Shown piece by piece: positions 1 to 9,944 of a stretch of DNA of 64,000 bases (its first letter is position 1; every line of letters starts with the position of its first letter). A program made the translations under genes and the position numbers. The notes under the pieces are model-generated. The model made no database searches. It worked only from the letters and a program-made list of their open reading frames with translations, and was not told the origin of the DNA. Source of the DNA: Amphibalanus amphitrite (lineage: Eukaryota; Arthropoda; Thecostraca; Balanomorpha; Balanidae); the NCBI RefSeq assembly GCF_019059575.1, contig NW_024881585.1, positions 465,001 to 529,000 on the forward strand, read 5' to 3'.

Positions 1-2
1 AC

Positions 3-1355
3 CTATCCGAGCTGCTGACCACTGACGTCAGAAGATTTTGGTCACGTCTGAAGCAGTTCGGCGCGGACCTGTCCGGCGGCCGTGCCGGGCCGCCTCCTGA
101 GGCTTCGCCAAGTGCCGATCAGCTAAACGCTCATTTTGCTGGTGTCGGTGCGCGTGTAGCCGCCGAGGCGGCCGCAGCCGTCTGTGATACCAGCGACCGT
201 GACCCTGGACCGCGACCGTATCGCGTTTGTTCGTCTGCATTTGATCTCCGCTGTGTCACCCTGCCTGACCTGATACTGGCGATCAGCAGGCTCAGCGCGT
301 CGCGGGCTGTCGGCGTCGATGGCGTGCCGATGTTCGCTATCCGCGGGTGTTTGGAAGCCACCGCCCCTCATATCCTTCATCTTGTAAATTCATCCATATC
401 TAGTCTTACCTTTCCTGACGCCTGGAAAGTTGCGATAGTGACCCCCGTCTACAAATCTGGTGATCCAACGAACCCAAGCAACTTCCGCCCCATCTCTATC
501 CTTCCAGTCCTCTCCAAAATCCTCGAAAAGGTCGTTTGTTCCCAACTCAGCTCTTACCTTATCAGTAACCACATCCTTTCACCTACTCAGTACGCCTACC
601 GCCCGTCTCATTCCACCGAGGACGCCCTTCTCGACATCATCGGCTGGGTGGCTGGGAAGATCGATGCTGGTGACGTCACGTCACTGACATCGATTGACCT
701 AAGCAAGGCCTTTGATAGTGTAGACCACTCCATTCTCCTGACCAAACTCGAACAGTACGGCATCCCCTCCAACTGGTTCCACAGCTACCTTTCCAACCGT
801 TCCCAACTGGTCCGTGGCAGTTCCTCACAGGCTCTCCCCCTATCCCACGGCGTGCCCCAAGGCTCCATAGTCGGTCCAATCCTATTCCTTGTCTTTGTCA
901 ATGACCTATCCTGTTTCCTTCCCCATGGCCGATTGATATCATATGCAGATGACACCCAAATCCTTGATTCAGCGCCACCCACTCCTTTTGAACTTCAGGC
1001 GCTGAAATCCCGAGCAGAAAATAACGTAGAGTGCCTTCAGCAATGGTTCAGTGCTAACAGTCTCAAAATGAACGCCGGCAAAACTTGTTTTATTCTTCTT
1101 GGCACACCAAGGTGTGTTGAGAAAGTTCCTTCGTTTACAATTCAGGTTAACAGCACTGAAATCCAGCCTCAAAAGCAAAATAAAGTTCTCGGTGTCATCT
1201 TTGATCAGACGTTGAGCTGGGAGTCTCATATATCATCCATAGTCCGGCGTGCAAATGCAGTTATCGTATCCCTCTTCAAAGTCCGCTCTCACCTGTCCCC
1301 CGATATCTTTAAAATCCTTGTCCAAAATCATGTCTTTCCTCACCTGCTGTACTGA
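3..1355 (+). CDS. LINE reverse transcriptase, partial (5' cut by window, 3' cut by MITE)
   Basis: This is the RNA-dependent DNA polymerase of a non-LTR retrotransposon, which copies element RNA onto nicked chromosomal DNA. The frame is open from base 3, before the first methionine at 324, so the true start is upstream. Visible RT blocks are a TPVYKSGDP/NFRPIS stretch near 440-500, IDLSKAFDSVDH near 693-728 with the first catalytic Asp, HGVPQGSIVGP near 846-880, and the catalytic SYADD at 939-953. The frame stops at a TGA (1353-1355) created exactly at the junction with an inserted MITE. Removing 223 bases (1353-1575) rejoins the frame to the downstream C-terminal part. The function call is firm. 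Activity is unlikely because of the interruption. Confidence 0.9.
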   Translation, partial: LSELLTTDVRRFWSRLKQFGADLSGGRAGPPPEASPSADQLNAHFAGVGARVAAEAAAAVCDTSDRDPGPRPYRVCSSAFDLRCVTLPDLILAISRLSASRAVGVDGVPMFAIRGCLEATAPHILHLVNSSISSLTFPDAWKVAIVTPVYKSGDPTNPSNFRPISILPVLSKILEKVVCSQLSSYLISNHILSPTQYAYRPSHSTEDALLDIIGWVAGKIDAGDVTSLTSIDLSKAFDSVDHSILLTKLEQYGIPSNWFHSYLSNRSQLVRGSSSQALPLSHGVPQGSIVGPILFLVFVNDLSCFLPHGRLISYADDTQILDSAPPTPFELQALKSRAENNVECLQQWFSANSLKMNAGKTCFILLGTPRCVEKVPSFTIQVNSTEIQPQKQNKVLGVIFDQTLSWESHISSIVRRANAVIVSLFKVRSHLSPDIFKILVQNHVFPHLLY

Positions 1356-1575
1356 GGCCTCTTGCACCAAAATCCTCTTGCACCAATGCTTGGATTATTT
1401 TGCATCGTATACCCAGTCCAAGTCTCAAATGTAACAATTAGCGTGCAAAATTTAGCAAGCACATGTAGGATAATGTATTGGGCTATTGCAAACAAATTTA
1501 CCACCGTTAGATTAGCTTATTCTGAAACCGGTTTTTCGATTTTACCTAGCTAGGTAGTTTGGTGCAAGAGGCCTC
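1354..1575. mobile_element. 222 bp MITE with perfect 18 bp terminal inverted repeats, inserted in the LINE RT
   Basis: The left end GAGGCCTCTTGCACCAAA (1354-1371) is the exact reverse complement of the right end (1558-1575). Part of the left end is repeated just inside it (TCCTCTTGCACC at 1373-1384). The element has no coding capacity. Only a single T appears to be duplicated at the target (1353 and 1576), because joining 1352 to 1576 restores the LINE codons exactly. The superfamily is not clear: typical DNA transposons duplicate 2-10 bp. Confidence 0.85.
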
Positions 1576-2001
1576 TGTTCCTCTGTGTGGGGCGGTGCTA
1601 CAAACATCCGTCTAGACCGCCTGCAGAAGATTGTGAATTTTGCAGCTCGACTGGTGTCCGGGCTTCGCCGCTGCGACCACGTTTCTCCCACGCTGGCGGC
1701 ACTCGGTTGGCCTCGTGTGGAGCAGGTAGTGGCACGCCGTGACGCTGTGAATATTCACCGTGCCTTACATGTCGGCGGTGCGCCTGTGGCGTTAAGAGAC
1801 ATGATACGCCCGCGTAGTGCTGTGTCTGAGCGCCTGACGCGTGCCACTGCTGCAGGCGCTGCGGCACTCGAGCTCCCCCGCTACCGCCTGACAGCCACGC
1901 GGCGGCTCTTCCCGTATAGAGCCGCGGCGGCATGGAATCAGCTTCCACGAGATGCCACCGAGTCCGCATCGCGGCGAAGGGTGATCAACTGTTTTGATTA
2001 G
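1576..2001 (+). pseudogene. LINE reverse transcriptase C-terminal region, separated from its RT by a MITE
   Basis: This frame continues the RT protein after the MITE. The first codons read C-S-S-V-W-G-G, the usual sequence after the HLLY that ends the upstream part. It then shows the thumb-like C-terminal region with a LDRLQK motif and a final AWNQLP stretch near 1933-1950, typical of the C-termini of CR1/Jockey-type ORF2 proteins. It ends at a stop at 1999-2001, followed by about 150 bp of 3' UTR and the ATACG tail. It has no start of its own and is not an independent gene. Confidence 0.85.
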
Positions 2002-2150
2002 TAGATTATGTGTCCGTAACTGTATTTTAAGCCATCTCACTCACCTTTTTACCCTGTATTTTTATTATGTCAATGTGTTATGCTTCCTTGTCGACGCACC
2101 TGTATCATGTAAAATGACTGGGCCATAATAGCCACATGTGGATAAGCACT

Positions 2151-2185
2151 CAATATACGATACGATACGATACGATACGATACGA
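2151..2185 (+). repeat. (ATACG)n microsatellite tail of the LINE
   Basis: Six to seven pentamers follow the LINE 3' UTR and mark its 3' terminus. Such tails serve as the priming/recognition end in CR1-like elements. The role here is inferred. Confidence 0.8.
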
Positions 2186-2860
2186 GTGTGGGACCTTCAG
2201 TCGCTGATGGGTGCCCGCCAGATGTGGACCCTCGGAGACGCCGGTATGGGGCCCTCAGAGATGCCGGTATTTGGCCCTTAGAGACACCGGTTTGGAACCC
2301 TCAGATACTTCAGTGGTGAAGCCCTTACAATTGCTGGTGTGAAGCTATGAATGCGCTGGCTTAAATCCCTCAGAGGCCGGTACATGGACATTAGAGCTCA
2401 GTGAGAGCTTGTGTGGTGCCTTCAGTGGCCTTGTGGAGCCGTTAGACATCAACATGGTGCTCTCAGAAGCCGGTGAGTCCTCAGAGTCACCGGTGTGGGG
2501 CCTTCAGAGCTCCGAGATACCGGTGTGGGGCCCTCAGAGGTGCCGGTGTGGGTCCTTCAGATGTACCTATAGAGCCTTGAGATGCACAGGTGTGGGGCCC
2601 CCAGAGCCACCGATATTGGGCCCTAAGAGACACTAGTATGACCCTCAAAGGCGCCGCTGTGTGGCGCTCATAAACACTGGTGTGGAGCCATCACAGGCGG
2701 GTGGAGCCGTTAGAGGCCGGAAAGGGCCCTTAGATGCCTACAAGGAGCCTTCAGAAGCCGGCGTGGCACCCTTATGGGGATAAGCGTGTCTACTTAGGAG
2801 CCCTTGAGGTGCTCTCTTGAGATCTGTGGGGCCCTACCGAGCCGAAATATGGCCACAGCC
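2186..2860. repeat. Minisatellite, about 30 bp degenerate unit (GGCCCTCAGAGGCGCCGGTG type)
   Basis: Variants of GGGCCCTCAGAG followed by GCCGGTGTGG recur throughout, for example near 2255, 2500, 2535 and 2590. The unit is imperfect and varies in length. The same family recurs at 59280-60200, where it sits inside an element inserted in a BEL/Pao copy. No reading frame is conserved across units, so this is non-coding. Confidence 0.75.
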
Positions 2861-2879
2861 AGTTGCCGCCGCATGACTC

Positions 2880-4085
2880 TTCGGACTATCATTCTCAGGG
2901 GCCTCATCTGCTTAGTTTGAATAGAAGGGCCTCTCAGACAATCAGTCTCATGGGCCTCCTCTGGCTAGTATAAATAGAAGGGCCTGTTAGACCATCAATC
3001 CTAGGGGCCTCTTCTGGTTAGTATAAATAGAAGAGCCTCTCAGACCAGTGGCGGATCCAGGGGGGGGGGGACAAAATGGGCATTTGCCCCTCCCAAACGG
3101 CATAATTTTAACATTACGCCTACGGACAAGGCATGGAAAGAATCGATAAATTGTTATGGTTTGCCCCCCCCCAAAAAAAACTCTGAGCTGGATCCGCCTC
3201 TGTCTCAGACCATTAATCTCAGGGGGCTCCTGTGGACAGTATAAATAAAAGGGCCTCTCAGACCATCAGTCTCGGGGGCCTCCCTAGAAAAGTGTAAATG
3301 TGGATAGAGGGCCCTCCTCAGATTCATTGGGAGTGGACCTCTCTGACTATCAGTCTCAGGGGCCTCTTGTGGCCAGTATGAATATAAGAGCCTCTCAGAC
3401 CATCGGTCTCAGGGGCCTCTTCTGACTAGTTTGGATAGAGGGCTCTCCCAGACCACCGGTTTCAGGGGCCTCCAGTGGCCAGTTATATGAACAGAAGGGC
3501 CTCACAGCCATCAGCCTCGGGGGCCTCTTCTGACTGGTGTGAATATGAGGGCCTCTCATACCATCAGTCTCAGGGGCCTCCTCTGCCTAGTGTGAATATA
3601 AGGGCTTCCCAGGCCATCAGTCTCAGGGGACTCTTCTGACTGGTGCCGGATTGAGGGACCTCCCAGACCGAAAGTTTTGGGGGTCTACTGTGGCCAGTAT
3701 GAATAGAAGGGCCCCTCAGTCCATCAGTCTCATGGGCCTCTACTGCCTGGTGTGATTATAAGGGCCTCTCAGGTCATCAGTCTCAGGGGCCTCCTCTGAC
3801 TACAGTGTAGATGGATAGGCCTCCCAGACCATCAGTCTCAGGGGCCTCTTCTGACTATTGAGGATAGAGGGGCCTCCCCTGACTAGTGAGGGTAGGGGGC
3901 CTCTGCTAGACCGCCAGTGTCAGGGGCCTATTCTGACTAGTGTGGATGGAGGGGCCTCCCATACCGCCAGTGTCGGGGGCCTCCCCAGACCAGTGTGGAT
4001 GTTGGGGCCTCCTCAGATCCACTAGGGCCTCTCAGGCCATCAGTCTCCTGAGGGGCTTCGACTGACAAGTATGAACAGAGGGCCT
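2880..4085. repeat. Minisatellite, about 53-60 bp unit with GGGCCTCTCAGACCATCAGT core
   Basis: About twenty units carry the core GGGCCTCTCAGACCATCAGT, then CTCAGGGGCCTC, then a short linker. Starts at 2928, 2980 and 3033 give a period of 52-53 bp. Later units drift to about 60 bp. Several early units contain AGTATAAATAGAAG, a TATA-box-like string (about 2968, 3020 and 3238). The array is interrupted by a hAT MITE at 3046-3202. No coding potential was seen. Confidence 0.8.
3046..3202. mobile_element. hAT-type MITE (CAGTGGCGGATCCAG ends) with 8 bp target duplication
   Basis: The left end CAGTGGCGGATCCAG and the right end (reverse complement CAGAGGCGGATCCAG) match at 14 of 15 positions. Both sides carry TCTCAGAC (3038-3045 and 3203-3210), an exact 8 bp target-site duplication as made by hAT transposases. 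The duplicated octamer is itself part of the host minisatellite unit, which weakens the test slightly. Related ends occur at 43223-43477 and 46895-47146. The element is too short to code for protein. Confidence 0.85.
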
Positions 4086-5070
4086 CCTTGGATCCATCAC
4101 GGCCCCTTGGAGTCCGTGCGTGGGGATTCGTGGAACTTATTTTTACCGAGTTTGTTTATTCTGGAAGGTGACGACGTCCTCTCAAATCGAGACGAGGGGC
4201 CTCGAGTAAAAAATGGCTGGGCCAAAACACATGGTTGGCCCTCCCCACCTCGAAAAGTGGGTGGGCATTTGCCCACCTGCCCCCCCCCCCTCCCCCCTGT
4301 TCCTACGCCTATGCTCTGTGCTCGTGGTAAATTCACGTTATCATTTCATAACTATTCTATTTGTTTATACAATTGAATGACAACTCAAGCTTCGCCTCAG
4401 TTTTGCGTGTGAGTGCTGAAGCTTGTTTCCGTTTTAAATTCGTTAACGTGCGCTTTGAGCGCATATTTTTAGCCCGGACTTCTTGAAGTACTGATATGAA
4501 TATATGAATTGCTGGGAGGGATGCAGATTTTTGGCTTCGGAACGGATGGTCTTCGGAACGGATGGTCGAGACGGATTTTTTGGTACATTTTCCATACGTC
4601 GGTCCACAAGTCACGTCGATGTCAGGTTAAGTCAGACAATCACTGTGTTTGCTTTGGATCCCAGCTAGCGTCATTCAACAATGGGTCGTCCGAGTTTATC
4701 AATGCCTGGAAACTGATGGGCGCAAAATGACCACCGGAGTCGACGCGCCCGTAAGTCCTAATTAACAACAAACAACGATGTCAAGAAACCGATTTCGCTG
4801 CGTGTGGTGGCAGGGTGCTGGCAGCGGCCGTGAAACACCACTCACGACGACGTGCAGTAGGTACGCCGGGATGTCATAAAATTAAAACTTTCAGGAAGCG
4901 CGCTCTCTCGGCCTTCATTTGCACTGGAGATAATAGCTGGAGAACCAGCACCACTTCAGTGTTATTTTATTTACAGAAGCAGTTTTGCATCAAGCTGGGC
5001 TGACGATGGCAGAGTCCCTGCCGATCTCAAGTGTTGTGTCCATGCCCGCCGCCGGATATTCGGCACCAGG
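4086..5070. other. Unassigned intergenic DNA
   Basis: I see no gene here. The stretch holds a short palindrome (GTGGGCATTTGCCCAC) and a C-rich run near 4259-4300, then ordinary-looking sequence with only short, unsupported frames up to the mariner boundary. Confidence 0.5.
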
Positions 5071-5280
5071 TATACAGGGTGATCCAAAAAATTTGGAACC
5101 CCAAAATTAAAATGTTTATAAGTCCAAAAGTGTTCACTTTATTGAAAAATTGCAAGCACCATTAGAAAGAGCATTAAATCCTCTATAAAATCACGTCAAA
5201 TTAGTGCATGTATGTTGTAAAGCACTGACACACTATTAGCTTTTGGAATGAGCGTCAGAAAACTGAGTGAAACGAAATCG

Positions 5281-5830
5281 TCAATTGTTAACAATGCACT
5301 GAAGTCCGTTAGCACTCCATCTGTTGTTTTTTTTGCGAATAACACCACATCCAATTTCAATTTTATTACATAAAAGTTTACACAGAAGCACACAATAGAA
5401 CAGATACACGCGTCCTAGCTTCCGCTGTTCATCCGAGCATGTGCTCAAAGCGACTGGTCCGTGGGCTGGGCCGTCACGCAGGCCTGCACTCGCTTCGGGA
5501 CGGCTCCAACGGCGCAGGCCAGCAGTCAGTCGCTGGGACAACTGGTCCCAGCAGGCCGTCAGCCTTTCCTTCAGCTCCTCTACGGTGCAGATCCTCTGAC
5601 CTCTATGCATAATTCGCTCCAGTTCGCTCCACACGAAGAAGTCCAAAGGGTTGAGGTCAGGACTCTTCGGTGGCCAGGCATCTGGCTCGATGATGGCCGG
5701 GCAGGCTTCCAGAAACTCGACCACTGAGTGGGCCGTGTGGCACGGGGCACCGAATGACTATATTTTTTTTTTTGCTCCTGTTGAAATTCAAATTCCTTAC
5801 AATAGCACGTGAATGAGCTATTTTTATTCA
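5281..5830 (-). pseudogene. mariner transposase, C-terminal fragment (broken)
   Basis: This is the catalytic C-terminal region of a mariner-family transposase, which cuts and pastes the element through a DD(D/E) active site. The minus strand encodes WPPKSPDLNPLDFFVW (roughly 5630-5680), the block containing the third catalytic Asp, preceded by a GAPCHTAHSV-type block near 5727-5750. That block lies in a different frame from the FQQ part upstream, separated by an A-run near 5761-5772, so the second catalytic Asp context is lost to a frameshift. The N-terminal DNA-binding half is absent. The copy is non-functional. Confidence 0.8.
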
Positions 5831-5945
5831 TGAACATCCAACATGCGACATGGTCAGAACAGCAAACTGCAGATCACTGATTTGCGCATAATGTTCAAAA
5901 CCGTTTCAGTGAGTTTCGTGACACGAATTTTATAGGCATATAACT

Positions 5946-7464
5946 CAGTAGGTGGAACTATGGTCATGAGTACCCAAATATAGTAACGTTCCCATTTTTG
6001 GGAACGGAGTTCCCAAATATGGGAACGGGCGTTCCCATTTATGAGAACGGAAGGTAATTTTTCGGCCGTCCGCCCACTAAAACTCATTAGTGCATCACGT
6101 CTCAAAAAAGTGCACGCTAATTTAAGTATCTACTAAGTCTCTATAAAATTATCTTTAATCTGACCGTTGAACAAGGAAATTGACCGTCGAATGATATTTT
6201 TAATGATTTTTTGAAATGACGGAATGGTGAAAACATGGGTTACACTACATTTAACATGCAATTTTAAGGAAAATGAAGCGTTTTTTACATTTTGAGGTCA
6301 AGTATAATAATTTTCGCCTGGTTATGAAGTTTCATCCTAGCGACACCAGATGCTGATAGATGCAAGTGAACACGCGGACAGTCCCGAGGTAATATTGTTG
6401 ACATTTGGTGTCGAGGCGGACGACCGCGTAGAACGTGCGTGATTTTACCGAACTACTGTTGTAAACTCAGTTTATGTGGTCGAAAATTATTCAGCTGTAT
6501 TTTACCAGCCCGGAAAGACATATTTTATTTGGATGCTAGCTGTTTAGCGTTGTTTTATAAGGAGCGTCATGAGCGTGGTTTTTGTCTTCCGTGTTTCTAA
6601 GCATGATCGTTTTGGGGGAATTTCTCTTATATAGGTCGCTGTGTGGCTTATTTATAATTTCTATGCTGATTTCGATCATTCCTCGTGCCCATCCTACCAG
6701 GCCTTTTGCCACTTACACTCATTAAGAAAGGAAAAAACTAGATTTTCATTGGGACTAGGTGTTTTGAGGGTGTAACATATTCAGCGTTCCCATTTTCGGA
6801 TACTTCCTTGTACTCGTCAACTATCGGTGATAAACAGACAGGTGCTTGACATGTCTCCACCCTCGGCACGGACGGTGGATATAGGTATGGAAGACCTTGT
6901 TGAACATCGCTGAGCGTTGTGCATTACGTAATCCTGCAGAGGGGGGCGTGCCCGCTGCGAGATCGACGGGAATAAAAGCGCAGAAGACCGGGCGAAACAT
7001 GCGACGGTCTTGCCGGAAAGGTCATCTGATGATTGTTGCGTTAACAATAATTTGCGGCGTTGGATGTGATGCTTGTTAATGAAAAGAGCCCCTGAAAGGC
7101 GTCGGTGAAATCGTTCCCAATTATGGGTACGCCGTTCCCATAATAAGGAACGCTTGCAGCGCCAGTGTACGAGAGCGTTCCCAAATTTGGGCTCGCGGCC
7201 CGGATGATGGACTGCTTTAGAAATAGGGGAACCATTTGAAACTACGATGGGCCTTACAATATCAAACTCTTTCCCAACAATATTGCGACAAATATCAGGC
7301 GGTTCACGATCGTTTTCTATTTTTTGGACGTCATTTAACGGTTCTTTTTCTTGTTTTAAAAATTGCCTACATGGCGTTCCCATATTTGGGTTTATCGTTC
7401 CCAAACATGGGAACGAAAATGCGTTCCCGAAAATGGGTACGCTTGACCATAGATCCGCCTACTG
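5946..7464. mobile_element. Nested 1.5 kb non-autonomous element rich in GTTCCC...GGGAAC palindromes
   Basis: The ends are imperfect inverted repeats: CAGTAGGTGGAACTATGGTC on the left against CAGTAGGCGGATCTATGGTC on the right, followed by a shared GTACCC. AACT directly flanks both sides (5942-5945 and 7465-7468), possibly a 4 bp duplication. Just inside each end lie clusters of a palindromic motif CGTTCCC(N6)GGGAACG (5987-6048, 7107-7185 and 7377-7441). A minus-strand frame of 195 codons (6817-7404) runs through the palindromes and matches nothing I recognise, so I do not call it a gene. Confidence 0.65.
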
Positions 7465-7871
7465 AACTAGGGCAATATTTATAGTAATAATTAAGTTACT
7501 ATAATTACTAATTATTACTAATTAACTTGGTTTTATAGAGAATTGCACGCTCTTTCTAATGGTGTTTGCAATTTGTCAATACTGTGAAAACTGTCGGACT
7601 TACGGACATTTTAAGTTAGGGGTTCCAATTTTTTTGGATCACCCTGTATATGGTTGCGGATGCGAAATAAAAAGCAATGCCAAAATAAGATCAGCCAGGA
7701 AAGCGACTCGCTGTCAAATTCAATTCTACCCATTTTTTCACAAATACGCTTATGCTTTGCTACGAGAATGATATAACATTTCTATTTAGTAGCCAAGACC
7801 TAAATTATAATTTAAGCCTTTTGATAATTGCTTGATTGTTCATTAAATTTGAACATTTGAATAATAATAGT

Positions 7872-7943
7872 TTGACACAGTATAATAATATACGGTATAA
7901 TATATACGGTAATAATATACAGTATAATAATATACTGTGTCAA
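7872..7943. repeat. AT-rich imperfect palindrome
   Basis: TTGACACAGTATA at the left pairs with TATACTGTGTCAA at the right around a core of TATAATA/TACGGTA repeats. It may be a tiny MITE or a slippage product. No function is implied. Confidence 0.5.
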
Positions 7944-7948
7944 TTTAT

Positions 7949-9937
7949 AATAATAATGAACTCAATTTAAAATAGCATTAATTAGTTTTTAACGTGAACG
8001 TTATGAACCGTACGCACCTATTCAAAAGCAGCAAACGCATCAATCAGCTGACATTCCCGGTGACGCTGCTCACGGTGCACGCCTGACATTGAAAAGTGTA
8101 ACCATCTGCCTGACTGGGATGGGACCCATATTTTAGAAAAGAACATGACCAAACAAAAACGCAAAATCATCGAAGCCGCTCATATTATCTCACGCGAAAC
8201 ATTAAATACTAGGAGTGGATTCATTCCTTTAGCGTCTGGACTCTGGTGCTGTTCGTCTAAGTAGGTAGTCCCTGAACTGTATCCCGTGCGATGAAGTCAA
8301 TTTGCCTTTTGAAATATTTGAAAACATTCCTTCATTTTAGCACACACAGTGATCAAGGTACCTATTTGTTACCGAAAGCTCTGTTTTTAATCGTGTATTT
8401 GAATATATTGTCGTTTTTTATATATATCTGGTCGTGGATTACACACATATTTACATAAAGCCACATAGGGTGTCCAAGCCAGCCCCCGTTCACGAGCTTC
8501 AGAATTCCTTTACCGTGACGTCATCACGGCGCATGAATTTTCCTTCACCCATAGAAATGCATGCAAAGCATGGTGTGTTTCAGGCGGGCTGAGGAGAAAT
8601 TTAAGGCCTACATGTGTTCAAAAGACGTACCACTAAGCCAATGGATTCGTCTCATTAGTCATTACGATAAATGGAGTTGAAATCGAAACATTCGGCCTAT
8701 ATTTATCTAAAATGGGCCAATCAAATGGTCCCTGCAACTCATAATGAAAGATTTCCTCTGCGTTGAAAAATTTGTTTGTGTTTTTTATCAGCGACAGGGG
8801 AAATCCTTCATAATTGCTACCAGATTACTACCATATTCCCTCGCATTTCTGTTGCGCATTGCCTTACAAATCAGAGTTTTGTGAAATTTATACTGATTTA
8901 ATTGTCATATTTTGACTGATTTTGGCGATTTTTAATTATTTCAACGCAGCATGGATCACGTAGCTCTCATAGTTTGCTGAATAATGTGGCTTTTGCTTGG
9001 TTATTATCCAGTTATCTGTGATTTGGTGCGTCGTGATCGTAGCATTATGTAAAATGAAAATTATTAAATCAATCTTTGAAGTAAAGTTCACATGAAAAAA
9101 CAATAGTTCAAGCATAATAATTGTTAAAACATAATGATGCAACATGTGTCTCCGAGATGGAACTCATTTCAAATGAAAACTGAAAATGGAAAACAGAAGA
9201 TGGATCTGCGGAGTCACTGAGATCACAAAGTGCTCTTGATTGTTGGTAGTTGAAGATGCTGAGAGAACTTGTGAATCTGCATACCAGGTCCTGACTTGCT
9301 TGATTGTTCAAAGCTATTTTAATTCTCATAATTGTGTGTAGTGACTGTGCACACTGCGTAGCACATAGAAATGTGCAGGTGGCTGGTGCCTGGTAGGTGG
9401 GTTAAACTTCGGAAGTGCGAATTTGGATGTCAGTTTAAAATTCATGGTTATGCCTTGTAGAGTAAGCTCTGCTGTTATTTTTGTCTTTTTATAGTTGTAG
9501 GTATATCTAATACAGCTGTTAGTTTCATTTTTATTAAAATGCTCAACCAGAATTTGCACATGTTTCATGCATGAATGGCTAAGTTTGGGGCGTTTATTCA
9601 ACTCTGACTGCTAAAGTTTTTCAAAGGCACATGGCACAGCACGGCTTCGGGCTAGATCAGCTGGTACCTACCTGTTGACTTTTTTTCTATTTTTTGGTGG
9701 TGATGTTTGCTGTTTGCCTTTTGCAAGGTGGTCAATGAAATAAAATAATGCATTATTTTGGAATGTTTCCTTAACAGAAGCCAGGCGCCGGATTGATGTG
9801 TGCTGGTGAATGAGATGGTTCAAAAGTATTATCTGTTGTTTTTTAATGTGCACAAGCCATAACATCCCTTTCATATGCTGAACAATAGCTTCTCAGTCTC
9901 TGTCATTTTCCTGAAATATTGGTGTAGATAAGAAATA
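7949..9937. other. Unassigned, AT-rich DNA without recognisable genes
   Basis: Only short frames without family features are present. The string TTGCTACCAGATTRCTACCA near 8813-8836 recurs near 15818-15836, suggesting an old dispersed repeat. Nothing else is supported. Confidence 0.5.
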
Positions 9938-9944
9938 TCAGTAC

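Larger units (their letters stand above)
1..2185 (+). mobile_element. LINE (CR1/Jockey-like non-LTR retrotransposon), 3' portion
   Basis: The copy enters from the left edge of the window and ends in a short (ATACG)n tract at about 2151-2185, the kind of microsatellite tail seen on CR1-like LINEs. The reverse transcriptase frame is open from base 3. The endonuclease domain expected upstream lies outside the window. A 222 bp inverted-repeat element interrupts the frame at 1354-1575. Apart from that insertion I see no frameshift or stop, so the copy appears fairly young. Clade assignment (CR1 versus Jockey) is inferred from motif style and the tail only. Confidence 0.85.
5073..7648 (-). mobile_element. 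mariner-type DNA transposon remnant with long inverted termini, hosting a nested element
   Basis: The left end TACAGGGTGATCCAAAAAA and the right end (reverse complement) match, and similarity continues for roughly 115 bp inward as long inverted repeats. TA flanks both ends (5071-5072 and 7649-7650), the Tc1/mariner target duplication. Without the 1.5 kb nested insertion (5946-7464) the element would be about 1.06 kb, so part of the transposase is also missing. The remaining coding part reads on the minus strand. Confidence 0.85.

Noticed and set aside
2186..4085. CRISPR array
   Set aside because: Units are degenerate, contiguous and lack unique spacers; the context is animal DNA.
6817..7404. 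195-codon minus-strand frame as a transposase
   Set aside because: No catalytic motifs or recognisable family; runs through the palindrome clusters.
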